Assembly (NCBI RefSeq): GCF_022458985.1
Contig: NC_061772.1
Span: 27,959,501 to 28,023,500 of the forward strand
Origin: Mugil cephalus
Lineage: Eukaryota > Chordata > Actinopteri > Mugiliformes > Mugilidae
DNA length: 64,000 nucleotides
Direction: 5' to 3'
In this document: piece after piece, positions 26,301 to 41,300 of the stretch
Layout of the letters: the number at the start of each line of letters is the position of its first letter
Numbering within the stretch: position 1 is the stretch's first letter
Position numbers and translations under genes: made by a program
Notes under the pieces: generated by a model
Seen by the model: only the letters and a program-made list of their open reading frames with translations
Told to the model about the DNA's origin: nothing
The model's database searches: none

Positions 26301-29300
26301 GTGTGAAGTGCTGGCGTCCGAACAGCTTCCCTCACATGAAACTGCATCTGAAGGAGCTGATTTTCTTAAGTTCAGTTTGTCCCGAGAGAAACTATTAAAG
26401 TTGCAGAAGCCCAGATTCGTGAACATTACTCCCAGGTCTTTTATAACACATTTGGACGCTAGAAATGTCTGCAATGTACATCTATGAGCTGCAGCAATCA
26501 GGCATAACATTATGACCACCTTCCTAATATTATGTAGGTCTCCAAAACAGTTGTTACTCATCAGAGAATGGACATGGACCTTCTGAGGGTCATAATGTTC
26601 TGGCTGATTGGTGTATTTCTTTCATTTTTAACTGTCTTGTTTGTAAATTGCCTGCAGAATAAAGCCTTATAGTTAAACTCTTCAGACTGTGGCGATGTTA
26701 CCCAAAGACGGACGGTTCTTGAAGGATTCGAGCCACGATTTCCATCTTGTTGCTGGGGTAGCACAGCCCCCGGAGGAAATCCATGTTTTCGGTGAAGAAG
26801 CCACGGTCCACCTGAACGAAAATCTCGTCGGCCACGAACGTCGCCATGACGCCCAGCGAACGAAAGTCTTCCTCCGTGAACGGCCCCGTGTAAACCCCCA
26901 CCTGAGAGAGAGAAATGTGTTATTTCTAACTGCAGATATTTCTATTAAACCGTTCAGGTTTTTTCAGCCGTTAGTGAATTTGATCTGACGTTCAGTCTCG
27001 GTTTCAGCCAAACACAATGTGTCTGAGAACAATAACATCTCGCTCCAAGAATGTGAATGACCACATTAACCTCTTGAGACTCTGTGTCCTCATATGGGGA
27101 CATTAAGTTTTAGGTTTTATTACAGCTTATTCTGCTTCATTTAAAGTCATTGTCCTCACTAGTCTGCCACCTAATGGTAGCAAAGGTTAAAACTTATTTA
27201 TTTATGGTTATTAACGTTTCTAGTTTGATACGGAGTGCAAATTTAACAAATTAGCATTTTTTAGTACTTGTTTGGGGACATTGGGACTTCATTGTTCTGT
27301 GTTTGCTCAGCCTTAAAATAAATAGTTTTATATTTTGTCACACATTGGGTGACTTCTTTATAGTATAAATAATGAAATAATGCCAGTGTCAACATATGAG
27401 GACATTGTTTTTTTTTCAAAAACTACTACTTCCTGTTGAAAGATGATGCTAAGTTTTTATATCTCTTAGGTCCTACTGATCCTTGATTTCCTGATGTTTG
27501 GCGTATCTACCACGACATTATCTCCAGCGATTGTAGAAGTTAAAATGACGCTCACATGACAGCGGGTTCATTTTGAGGAAGCCCAGGTGTCATTTCTACT
27601 GTAGATATTTCTATTAAACCGTTCAGGTTTTCATTGGTTAGTGAATTTGATCTGACGTTCAGTCTCGGTTTCAGCCAAACACAATGTGTCTGAGAACAAT
27701 AACGTACAAGCAGCTATGGTCTGTTGTGTCTGTGCTGAATGCAGCCATTAAACATTCAGGGTGTTGGTGGACATTTGGATTTAATTACTAGTGGATCCTC
27801 CTTTGTGTTGTAGCTCGTGATCTGACGTGGTCGATGTGAATGTGGCTGCAGAGGAGTGTGGACTGTGGTATTTAGGGAAGCAGATATGAGACCATGAAGG
27901 CCACTGGTGCAAATCCACTGCTGTGTCTGTGGGTGACCACCTCTGTATGGCTGCCCACTGCTCCAAGGTTAACCTCCAGAGAACCGAGCTACTGTATTCG
28001 CTGTGCATTTTTTATTTCTCCACGGTATTTGGGATCAGTAAGACCTAAGAAATAAGAAAAAAAAACAAAAACAACTGTGTCCTCATATGTGGACACTGAT
28101 ATTATTCATTATTTATGTTATAAAGAAGTCACCAATGTGTGACAAAATATAAAACTGTTTATTTCAATACCTGTGCATGGCTGAGAAATAACAGAATTGC
28201 AAAGTCCCAACGTCCTCAACCGAGTACTTGCTAATTAGCATGGATGTAGCTCGTTGCTATTGATAAAATTTGTTAAATTTGCGGGTCAGATCAAACTAGA
28301 AACGTTAATAAACATAAATAAATAAGTTTTAACCGTAGAACTTGATGAGGTTTTGTCCTGCGATCGTCTGTAGAATGAATCCACTGTCATGTTTTTACTG
28401 ACTCGTGTATTGAGCCTTTGCTACCACTAAGACTAAAGCGTCCACTTATGAGGACGATGGGTTTAAATGAAGCAGAGTAGGCTGCAATAAGGAGGTTAAA
28501 TGTCGTGGTGCATCCAAAGAAATGAAGCAAGTCAACAGAGCTTTTCTGAAAACGTTTCATCCGATTTAGCGTCTTCTGTGCTAAAGGTCAGTTTCGTCTT
28601 GTTTCTGGTAAACTCACCATTTTCTGCGCAATTTTATCCACCAGCAGCAGCTGCTTCGCCCTGGACAGCAGGAGAAAGTGAAGAGGCTCCTGGACGATCA
28701 CTCCCCTCAGAGTTTCCATCATGTTCTGAGAAAACTTCTTAACGGTGCTCACGCTGGAACACAGTCAATGAACAACAAGCTCAACATGAACCAAGAAAGG
28801 TTCAGCTTCACTGTTTATGTGATTTATGTTATTTTCTTCCACTAAAACTCTTTGACATTTAATCTTTGTGAACTCACGGCAAAGACAGAGCGATCTCAGC
28901 TCCGAGGTCGTCGAGAAGTTCAGGGAAGAACTCAAAAAGGTAGAGCTCGTTAATCAGGCACGTTTTCTGCACAGGGAACACACAACATACATAATGAGAA
29001 TTATTATTATCATTATTATGTCTTTATTGGGACAGAACATATTAGTGGACGTAAACAAGCTTGATTCCATCTGTGGTCTCTTGGCAGGTTGATGTAAAGT
29101 TAACAGAAAACAACAAATATAATGAAATTAACAAGAACAATAAGGGAGAGAGAGAAAAAGTACATATTATTAAAACTACTATCAGGAGTAAACTACAGTT
29201 GTAGGATTAAACTACATTAACAGAGCTAAACTACGGCAATAATAATAATGATATTTTTATTATTATAACAGTAATTATTGTTATTGTTAGAATAATAACG

Positions 29301-32300
29301 AAGAAGAAGAAGAAATAATAATAAAAATCAAAATTAAAAGAAGAGATTGATAGAGCTCAAACTTCCTCAGATCCAAACACGGAGCAAAGGTTCATTTTAC
29401 TCTTGTTTTTCTTAATGACATGTTAGTGCTCATTGTAGATCATATTTATTGCTTTATGTTGATGGAGATTGTTAATTTATATATATTTGAAATCATGAAG
29501 AAAAACGCATAAAAAACCCAGGTCCAGGCCCCCAAGTAAAAACAAACTGTACTTTAATAAACTAGAATCATTAAAAAAGCACCTATTTGTTCCAGTTTGT
29601 GTCTCCTTTTCAGGGAATAAGTTAAATTAATGGACCTGGACTTGATTTGATAAAAAACAGTCCTTTTCCAGGTTAAAAACCTAGAAGCTGAACTTTGGAC
29701 CATCTGAAGCTGTGAGATGTGTTTAGTTTGTGTATTTGACGTCTGTGCTGTACCAGGGAGGAGTGGAGCAGAGCCGGCTGCTGTCGGAGGAGGACCAGGA
29801 TGTTTGTGACCGAAGGAGGTGAAGGATCAGCTCTTAAACGCTCCTGCAGAACCTTACAGCTCACACCCTGACCCAGAGTCCCCAGACTCCTGCACGGAGG
29901 ACAGAGGACAGAGGACAGATACACCGGGTCCACACACTAATATTATTACTATTACTACTATTATTCATTCATTCATTAACATTCGTCACAGACGTGGACG
30001 ATACTCACAGAAAATCCTGTTTGACCAGTTTTGGGTTCGTGTTGAGAAGATCTCTGAAAATCACTTTAGCCTGGAGAGAAAATAAAGAAGTACTGTAGTA
30101 CACTACTGCTAAATACTACAGCTACTACAGAGTACTAGATTTACACTACTACTAAATACTACAGCTACTACAGAGTACTATATTTACACTACAGTTAAAC
30201 ACTACAGATACTACAGAATACTATATTTACACTACTACTAAATACTACAGGTACTACAGATACTAGATTTACACAACTACTAAATACTACAGGTACTACG
30301 GAGTACTAGATTTAGACTACCACTAAATACTACAGGTACTACGGCGTATTAGATTTACACTACCACTAAATACTACAGGTACTACGGAGTACTACATTTA
30401 GACTACTGCTAAATACTACAGAGTACTAGATTTAGACTACCACTAAATACTACAGGTACTACGGAGTACTACATTTAGACTACTGCTAAATACTACAGAG
30501 TACTAGATTTACACTACCACTAAATACTACAGGTACTACGGAGTATTAGATTTACACTACCACTAAATACTACAGAGTATTATATTTACACTACTGCTAA
30601 ATACTACAGAGTACTATATTTACACTACAGCTAAATACTACAGAGTACTATATTTACACTACAGCTAAATACTACAGAGTACTAGATTTACAAAACTGCT
30701 AAATACTACAGAATACTACAGAATACTATATTTTCACTACTGCTAAATATTACAGGTACTACAGAGTATTAGATTTACACTACCACTAAATACCACAGAG
30801 TATTATATTTACACTACAGCTAAATACTACAGGTACTAGATTTACACGACTGCTAAATACTACAGCTACTACAGAGTACTAGATTTACACTACAGCTAAA
30901 TACTACAGAGTACCATATTTACACTACTGCTAAATACTACAGAGTACTTTATTTACACTACAGCTAAATACTACAGAGTACTTTATTTACACTACAGCTA
31001 AATACTACAGAGTACTTTATTTACACTACAGCTAAATACTACAGAGTACTTTATTTGCACTATTGCTAATAGGGTACATTATTTACGCTATTGCTAGTAC
31101 TTTATTAGTACTACTGTCAGTACTACACAGTACTTTACCTGCTGCGTGTTCCAGGACTTGGTGGACGTGTTGGAGAGCTGGTTGACCAGCAGACGTGTCC
31201 TGGGGAGGACGCTGAGGAGGGGGGTGCAGCCGAGCAGCGGCTGCACTACGCCCAACCAGCTGACCACCTCTGGGAAGCCCTGGTACGACACAGGAAAACG
31301 TTCAACAACAACAACAACAACACAACAACAGGAACAAACCCTGGTTCTTGGTGTAAGAGAAAAGAAGGGACTTTGTAGCAGCAAATCTGGCTGTTGGACC
31401 AATTAAACCAATTAAGTGGGAGAGAGCTGAAGAAGGTGGTCGGGCAGTATGTTATAGAGGAAATAAAAGTATGTATTGTGTTGTGTGTTGTTGTAAATAG
31501 TTTAGTAGTAGAATGTTTTTTCTCGGTGTGCGTCCTACCCATAGCTTGCTGGCTATGGCGTTGGCCTGTGGAGCGCTGAAGCCTCGTCTATGTGGCGGAC
31601 AGAGGTTTTGGTTGTGTTGGGAAAGGGTCGCCAGGGACGACAGCAGACTGTCGGAGGTGAGGGTCAGGAGGGTCTCGGTCGTCACGCCGACGATGAGGGA
31701 GCCGAGGTCCTGCAGCCGGTCCCGGTCCAGCTGGGCCCCGGTGGACGGAGGGACAGAAAGACGACAATGTGTGAAAGTCAGTGGTGTTATCGTTTCATTA
31801 TTAATCTGATTGGTCAATAAGACATTTAGGACGTGGTCAAATCAGCATTACATCACTAAAAACATTGCTCCGCCAAGTCTGTGGCAACATTGTATCATCT
31901 CCATGGCAACACTGTAGCTGTCAGAGCTCCATGGAAACGGGAAGCACACTCGAAAAAACTTTTGAGAGCAAAATGTCCATCAAAATTAATATATATTTAA
32001 TTATATGCTTTATTTAGTTGGTAATTGTTGTATAATTGCAATATTACTAATTGCTAACACATGTAGCAAGGTTGTGTGAATTCCTTTGGACAACCTGGAG
32101 GATGTTTTGGAGACTAGGACGCTAAAGAAGGACAAATAAAACTATTAAAAACTATTTTCTCCTGGTTGCAATTGGGCGTTTAAATAAGGCTGGGTGACCT
32201 GTTTGTGTTGTTTGACTGCTGCCTGCAAAATCATTTGCTCCACTGGGGTTAACAAAAGAGAACCTTGAACCTTGAAACATTTCTTTACCAAATTCAGCCT

Positions 32301-35300
32301 GTGAGGTGTTTTTAAAATAACTCACCATGTTACTGGAAAACAGCTTGTCCACGATTATGGCAGCCTGAAAAAGACAAATTAAACGTCATATTTGTAACTT
32401 GTCTGTGAAGGTTCCAGTTATATCCAAAAAGTGTTTAACCTCCTCCTGAAACCGTGCGGTGTCCTAATACGAGGGACATTAATTTTTAGGTTTGCTGCAG
32501 CTTCTTCCTCTTCATTTAAACCTGTTGTCCTCATAAGTGGACGCTTTAGTCTGCCATCTATAGGCAGAAAAGGGTCAACACACTACTCGGTTTAAGAACA
32601 AAGGTGGACAAGGTACAAAACCTCATCAAATTCTACGTTTGAAAATTGTTTATTTATACTTATTAACTTTTATAGTTTGACATCACATGAAAAATTAACA
32701 AATTTTATCACTAATTAGCAAGAACTCGTTTAAGGATGGTGGGATTTCATTGTTTGCAATTCTGTTTTTGCTCGAAAATGTTCAGGAATTGTAAAAATAG
32801 TTTTATAATTTCTTACACACTGGTGACTTAATTGTATTATATAGCAAAATAATCCCTGTGTCCACATATGAGGACATTTAAAAAAAAAATACCTTGGAGA
32901 AATGCTCACCAGACAAGAGCTCGGGCCTCAGGAGGTTAAAAATGGGGCGAGATTTGTGGAGTTTACAAATGAACCTTAAACTCCTCCACCATCGTCAAGT
33001 CCATTTCTTAAACGCTTTCTGGAAAACGTGATTTCACCGTTAACTAGAACATAAGAGCTGTAGATTGTGGGTTTGAAGATGTTGACGAAGACTCCCGACG
33101 ACATCTAAAACCAGGACAACAGCTGTGACGCTGAGGTAAAAGTAAAAAAAAAAAAGGCTCGATTTCAGATCCAGATCAGAGCAGCTCCACCAGCTGCTAC
33201 GAAACCCAACCAACCTCCTACAACAGACAGAGGTTTGTGCAGCGAAGTGGACGGAGCAAACCCCCAACTCACTGAAACCTAAACCTCCACCTTATATCAC
33301 AGGAAACAGCCACTGGTATGAGGCGTCCTCGTATGGGGACATAAGGTTTTTAGGTCTGGCTTCATTTAGACCCGTTGTCCTCATAAGTGGACGTCTTTAT
33401 CTGCCACCTAGTGGTAGCAAAGTGTCATGATAGCAGGATAGTGGGTGTTTCAGCGAAATCATTATTTTTATTTTAAAACTTTTCTATCTACGCTTATTAA
33501 CGTCTCATTACATCCTCACCAACTCCATCACCACCACCAACTGAGGCTAATCCACTTTTCCAAATCCATACTAGTTCATTTAGATCATTGTTGAGTCCAG
33601 TTGTCCTTAATTTGATATGATAATCCACATTTTTCCAGGTCTGTCTGTATTTACTGATACATTAAACCATGTTTTTACCACTCAGGGGGGCGTGGCCTCA
33701 GGCGGCAGTTAATTTATTATTTTGTTGTTTAACCTCCTGGGACCTGTTAATTTCTATTGGTAGAATTTGTGTGTCATAACAAACCAGAAAAGTTACTAAG
33801 CATAAAAAAAACAAGTATCAGCTGTTAAATTACATGAGGTTTGATGTCCCCATACGAGGACGCAGGGTCTCAGGTGGATATACAATAAATATATTTTTTT
33901 GTATATTTGCATTTTATTGTATTTTATCTCAGTTTATTTATATTTTATGCAACAAACACCAAGGCAATCTCCTTGCATATGCAAATACACTTTTTTTTAT
34001 GTAAAAAAGTCTTTTTTGATTCTGGCTCTGATCCCAAACTGATCAATTATCTGTTTGGGATGATTCACATTCTGGAAACATCCTGTTTCCAGACACTAGA
34101 GGACCCCCTCATAAGGCTCACGTCCATTCTCCAATGAGTCACAACTGTGTTGGAGGCACAAGATGAGACCTACACAATGTTGAGAAGGTGGTCATAATGT
34201 CGGTGTATACGCTTTAACGTAAAGTTACCTGAGTAGGACTGAAGGAGACGGAGTTGATGTCGGGGAAGATGGCGAGCAGCTGCTGCACCGTGAGGCCCTG
34301 CAGGAAGTTGACCCCGAGCGAGGGCAGGAGGGGGGCCAGCGCCGTCAGCCTCTCAGGGCTCAGGGCCGAGGGAACCTGCAGCTCTGTGTGGTTCAGCAGC
34401 AGGTTGGAAACCTGGAGAGACGAGGTTCAGAATCAGAAGAAGGTTGGGAGACTCCTGGATAACAAAAAAAGAAACCCGTGTGGAGGTTTTTCCTACCAGG
34501 TGGCTGGGCAGAACGATTCCTTTGTGGGTGCAGTTCATGACGGCGTCCCGGATGACGCTGAAGGCCGCGGTGTTCTTGTAGACGAGGAGGTCCTCCGGGT
34601 CGGCCAGGCACAAGATGTCACCCAGCCTAAAACCACGAAGACAGAACAGAACTCTGGATATTTATGCAGTTACATCTATATTTACACTGGTTATAGGATA
34701 AATAACCATAATTTACTGGATATACGAGGCATTAAAAGTGAATTATTAGTGCAGTTGTTTTACATAGTAGCAGAATTAAATGTTTACGATTTAAATATTT
34801 ACAAATATGAGTTTTTTTTTGTAAATTGTACAGAATTTGATATAATTTTATTGTTTTTTGAAACAAATTTGGATAATGTCAAAAATGTAACTGATCAGGG
34901 CTCTTTTTTTATATGCATGTGTGTCTTAGTTTGTTTGATCCACGAGGGAAATTACTTGGTAACAGTAGCTTAGTTGCACATACAAGTAAACACACAAGAA
35001 AGATAAAATAAAATAAGATTAAAATAAAATAAATAAAAAATAAATATTATCTAGTAAAAAAATAAATAAACTAAATTACAGAATTAGTATTATGAACAAA
35101 TGCACAAAAGTAAAATAGTGTCCAAGGTGATATTATTTAATTAACTTAATTTGATGTCAGATGCTGTTAACACATTTTGGATGTATCTTTTTTTTCTGTA
35201 TTTCAGTTAAAAAATGAAAATAAAATATTCAGTAAATATATATATGCTCATTTTAAGGTTTTATTTGTATGTATAGGATCTACAACAGGGAGTCAATATT

Positions 35301-38300
35301 CAGATGTCTCAGTTTATGTGATGGAAGCGTCTGTTTACAGGACATTTTTTAATAGAGATTTATTTCCTATAATATAAAAAAATCATTGAGTCTGTGAAGG
35401 TTCTCAGTCATACAGATATAAACAAACAGTCTTTTTCTATATATTATTATGTTTTTTTCTTGTTTGTCAAGTTCCTAATGTCTATAAAAAAAAATAAAAA
35501 AATAAAAACATTGACCAACCTGATGAAGTCCTGCGCCGTCAGGTTCCTGTAGGAGCCGATGAGTTTTCTTGCTATGAATTCCTGCTTCAGAGGCGTCAGA
35601 GTGTTTCTCTGCAACACGTCCAACCCGTCCAACAGCTGCAGGGATTTAAATATCATTTAAATATGTGAAAGATTTCTTGAAAACTAGTCGTCGTCCATTA
35701 ACTGAATATATGAATAAATGAATAAATGACTTTTAATTAAATTATGTGAAACATGTAAGCTTTATATATAAGGGGAATATACACTGTACCTTACAAAAGA
35801 CATATCTTAAACATCTCAGACATCTTATACAGTATTTATATATCTTGTATAGTTTCACATATATACTCATGTACTCTCTTTAAACTGATTTATATTAAGA
35901 CAATGTTTATTTATCCCTGTTTGGGAAATTTCCTGTCACAGTAACTCAGAATTACGTAAGAATATATTCAAAAAACAATAAAAGACAATATCATTTTGAA
36001 AGAAAGTACAAAATATACAAGAATACACAGCACTCTGACAGAGAGTATATATATTTTATTTTAGTATTATATTTTCTTATTTATATTATTTTTATTTATA
36101 TGTTAAACATATAAATATTAAAATAATGATATATTATTGATTTATTATTAGTTTATTTATTTAATGATTTATGTTATTTTTATTGAATATTTGAATATAT
36201 ATATATACTTTTGTATATTTTCCATGTAACTTACTTATATTGATGCAATAGTCTTATTTTGTATTATTTTATTTTATTTTAATTACAAATTTCTTTTCTA
36301 TCTACCTCATCTGAATTTTAATTAATAATAATAATAATACTTTGTTGGGGAAATTGTTTGCATACATCAAAAGAACAAGGTTAAAACGTGCCAAAAAAAC
36401 AAATAAAAAGAAAAGTTATATCACAGCTATTAAATTATTAAACATTGCTGAAGCATAATTAGCTCATAATCAAGGAATTATGAAATGACTGTGAAATGTA
36501 GATATGTGTGTAATTATGTTTTATTATCTTCTATTGTAACTACACTAGATATTATACTCTATGTTTTACTTTAATATTTAGCTCAGTGCTAAGCTTCCTT
36601 GGCAGACTTCAATAAAAGGGCAATTAAGTGTATTTTCCCGCAGAATTTAAACTTTACTTCAAACTAAACTTTTCCTTCAGGAGCTTCTTTTAAACTCTGA
36701 GCGCTGACAGGTCAGGAACCTTGTATCTCCTGGTCATTCTTAATTCATGCCTTCCTCCATCTTTACTTATTGAACATTGGCCACAAGCATAAGGCAGAGA
36801 AAGAGGAGTCTGTGCTTTCTTTTGACCAGTATGTGACGAGCTGTCCCCCCCCCCCTCGCCGGGCCCTCGGGGGCTAATCGGGGCCGGTCTCGGGTTTCTC
36901 AGCCAGGTGTCAGAGCTCAGAGCGGACTGTTACCTGAGCAGCCGAGAGGTGTTGGAAGATCTGGAAGGGCAGGTAAGTGATCAGGTTTCCGGTGTCTCTG
37001 ATGAGCGACTGATGACCTGCGGTGATGTTGGAGGGGGTCATGACTTTGCTGTACCACAAACCGAACGCCTGCCGCTGGACCAGACTCATTCTGTCCAGGT
37101 TTCTGTTGATGGTCTCCACCCTACAGGGAAAAAAATAAAAGAATAAATATTTACAATTTATAGCGTGGTGTGAAGTTAGGGGACGGGTCTACTTTCTTTA
37201 AATTAATTGTTTTATATGTTAGAAAGTATACATGTAATGCTTTTCAATGCATTTTGTTTAATTACATTTTGTTTTTTATTTTTTATTTTATTTACTTTTA
37301 TTTTTATTTTTATTGCATTTAATTTTATTTATTTTGCTTACATTATTGCATTTTATTTTATTTAGTTTTATTCATTTTGCTAAGGTTTTATTTGTCACAT
37401 AAAAAACACACAGCACACAAGGTAAAAAAATATATATAAGTATTAATTTATGAATGAGAAAGAATAAAATAAAATAACATAAGACTGAATAACGCTGAAT
37501 ATAAACTGTAAAAGTTTATATATATATATATATTGTATATATATATATACATTTACAATATTGCAGCTGTGTCAATAATGTGCAAGTGTATTACGTTTGA
37601 AGGTTTATTTTGTTTTTTTAAATTTTTATCTATTAATTCACGTTCATCTTTAATTCATTCTTTTTTTTTATTTTGCACGTTTTAATAATTTTTTATGGTC
37701 ATTCTTAATCCCCCATGTGCTGTTAGCTAGAAATGTACATAGACATTTGTGTAATTTATTTTTATTTTTTAAATTTTTATGTGTCAGATAATTTTTTTAA
37801 TTTATTTTGCACGTTTCATTTATTTTAATTTTTTTTATTATCGTATTTTTTTAAACTTACTTATATTGTTGGTATTTTAATTCCCCTCTTTAAAAAACTG
37901 AAACAATGAGCAGGAGACGTAAAAAGCTCTCCTGTTAGTTTATAGGGAAACAGAAATGTTGGACTTAACTGACCTGAATCTATTAATACTAATAAACACT
38001 TAATATCTAATATGTTAAATCTACATTAAAATATATATTTTAATGTTTTCCTGTAAATAAATATTCAGATTATGTTAATTTATTATCATAAAATGAGCAT
38101 ATTATCCAGAATGTAAAAACATGGACTGTGGTGAGGAATAGACTGAAATCTAAATCTGTGAACCAGTTTCATTTCTCTGTATAATCCATGTTCCTCGGTG
38201 ACACATCAGTAACGTAGTGACGTATGAAGGAGAGTGAGACCACATGATTGAATCAAAATGATGCTCAGTGACGATAAAAACCCAGAAAACTAATTAACCG

Positions 38301-41300
38301 AGTAAATAAAACTGAGTGGGATCTCCTGCTTTTGAAACGGCCTCATGCTAAAGTTACCTTATTAATGTTGGATGTGAGACGGGTATCAGGACAAAACCAC
38401 ATTTGCTGCTGAGAGCGGCGCATGTCACTCAGCGTTATCTAACTGGACCGGTGCATTTAAAAATGCAACAAAACAGCAAACGACGATGACTGAGCACATT
38501 AGAGGATATATGAATGAAAACCTGCATGTGACACAGACGCAGTAACTAAAGATCTAAGAGGAACAAGATCATACGTGTAAAATCTAATCGAGACACAAGA
38601 ACAAGACGTGCACCGATCAGCCACAACATTATGACCACTGACAGGAAAATTAAATAACATTTAAACCATCTTGTGATAATTAAATGTCCTGCTGGGAAAC
38701 TTGTGGACCTGGTTTCATTCATGTGGATGTTACTTAGACATGTGATGTGCTGCATATTGTCTGCTGCTGTTGGCTAGGCTAGTTAGCTGGTGTCTTCTTG
38801 TTGGTTGCTAGCTGGTAGCTGACTGTTAGCCTGCTGGTTGGTTTACAGGCGGACTAAGCTTTTAAATGTGTTTTGTCTGGGATCATGGCTCAAGGGTTTG
38901 TAACATCTTATCCTGTGTAATAACGAATATATAACTACGACAGAAAACACAAAACAGTATAAATCAAACGACAATAACCAATATAGTCTCAAAAATAAAG
39001 CACATAAATGATACATCTATACAGTTACTTTTGATGCACTTATCTGTATGTGACTATAGGAATTTTATAGTAACTTTTTAAAATAAAATCTACTACTGAC
39101 GTGTCTGACATTACATAGGAGCTTAATCCAACCCCAAAGAATAATGTACAGTCCTCATCATACAGTTTTTTTTGTGGCCTTGAAAACACCACATGACACG
39201 TCTACGAACAAAAACCTGAAAATTCTATGTGTTCATGAAAAAAGTAGTAATATTAGACGTATTTGACTTTATGCATGAACATCAAAAGACAATATTTTAA
39301 TTTATCCTCCACATTTAGACGTGATAACTATATATGTATCTCACTTACACTGGCACGGAAACAACAACGGAGAACCAATCAGGCTGCTCTATTCTGTGCA
39401 ATTTGAAGTTTAATTTTCTTGTCATGAGCTCTCTATCATTTCATACGTCTTCACTTCCCCCGTGTGATTGCTGCCTTTTTTACTCGTTGCTTTGTGGACG
39501 TTGGATTTGCTCAGTTTTAGGAAGTAAAGACTTTCTGAGTCTCGCGTTTGAGTCCCTCAAACACTAAATTATAAATGGTCTTGCTCTTATATAGCGCTTT
39601 TCTACCTACTCAAAGGTACTCAAAGCGCTTTTACAGTCAGAGACACATCCACCCATTCGCACACACATTCACACACCAGCGCCAGTTGCACTGGGAGCAA
39701 CTGGGGGTTCAGTGTCTTGCTCAAGGACACTTCGGCATATGGCACACTCGGGGGATCGTACCGCTAACCCTTCGGTTCATGGACAATCCGCTCTACCTAC
39801 TGAGCCATAGCCGCCCCCCACTAGGGGCATTACGTTAGGAAGGTGGTCATAATGTTATGCCTGATCGGTTTAAGAGGTTTTGGGGCAGGTTGATGGGGCC
39901 GGGGCCACAAATGATGGAGCTCTGCAGGTTAGAAACACACATGTGCTCACAAGAAGACAGGAAAGCACAAGAGGAGAGGGAACACACAGGTAATAAAAAG
40001 CTATGGAGTATTAGTACAATGCATGAGAAGTAAGTCCGTCATGAAAAGTCCCCCAGCAGCTTAGACCTACACTGTCTTCCTTTGCAAATATTCCAGTAGG
40101 AATAATCCCAACATAAAAAAGGGAAACTTTACAGAAAACAACTTTCATTTATCCAGGAGAAGCACAAAACAGATGCTGTTAGAGCAGGTTACACTGATAA
40201 ACGTATGGGACCTGGATGAATAGATAATGACTTACACATTGATGTTGTTCTGCAGGGAGGGCAGAGCCTGGATGTTCACCAGGGAGGCTGCAGCCAGCAG
40301 GGGGGCCAGGTCAGAGAAGAGTTTACCATCCGAGGGGAGGTGGGTCTGGAACAGCACTGACACCATGGTGGACAGGTACCTATCAGACACCTGGGAAAAC
40401 AAGAAGCAAGAAGAGTCAGCGAGAACTAACCCCTAAACAGACCCAACAGAAAGCGAGCGCTGATTCACCTTCAGCGTGTTCTTGTTGCTGTTGTAGTACT
40501 GGAGGATCATCCTGACGGTGCTGATGTGAGCTGCACTGAGCACCGGCCTCAGGATGACCAGCGGTAAACTGAAGTACTCCTGCACGCGAGGCAGCGCGAA
40601 GTTTAAACAAAGGTAAACAAAGGTAAACGAAGGTAAACGAAGGCACGCATTTAATAAATTCATGCACTCAGAAAAAACACGGTGTCGTCACCTTGATGAG
40701 AAGCAGTTCATCGCTGGACACTTCCCTCTGAGTCTGCAGCAGGTTGGTCAGTATGGTCTGCAAAAAAAGGAAACACATGCACACAAATAAGAGGTTGCAC
40801 TGTGTGAAGTGACTAATATATATATATATAGTTTAATATAGAACACTAAACTATATATATATATTATATTATCATCATTTTGCATTACAAAAATATGTTG
40901 GATTCATGTCAATGTGTATTTTAAGAAATTTGTGGGGGAAAATTTTTAAAAATACATAAAAAATGTCCAATCAACCAAAGATTTTGTGACCCCCCCTGCA
41001 GTACCTCTGCGGACCCCTAGGGGTCTGCTGTAGACCTGTGTTCTACAAAATTCACTTGCAACTTGAAATACACATTATATGTGTACATCAGATGATAGTG
41101 ATAATTCATTGGACAAATTGAGTCAAAAATCAATATTAATTCAGTTGTTCACGGCCCAAAACATGACTTTTTCTTTTAAAATCAATATTGTAGCAGAAGA
41201 AAAACATGACATACATGACACAAAGATCCAGAACTGAACTAATATTGCATCTTTTTTCTTAGCAAACTTCATGTTGTTCATTAAATCTTAACATTTTCAT

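Noticed and set aside
34254..34973. 239-aa plus-strand ORF
   Set aside because: It overlaps two strc exons and their intron on the opposite strand and shows no domain; the minus strand has clear exon structure and stereocilin similarity.
39750..39815. Functional tRNA gene on the minus strand
   Set aside because: A- and B-box-like motifs are present but the cloverleaf is degenerate and it continues into a SINE body; it is a retroposon head.
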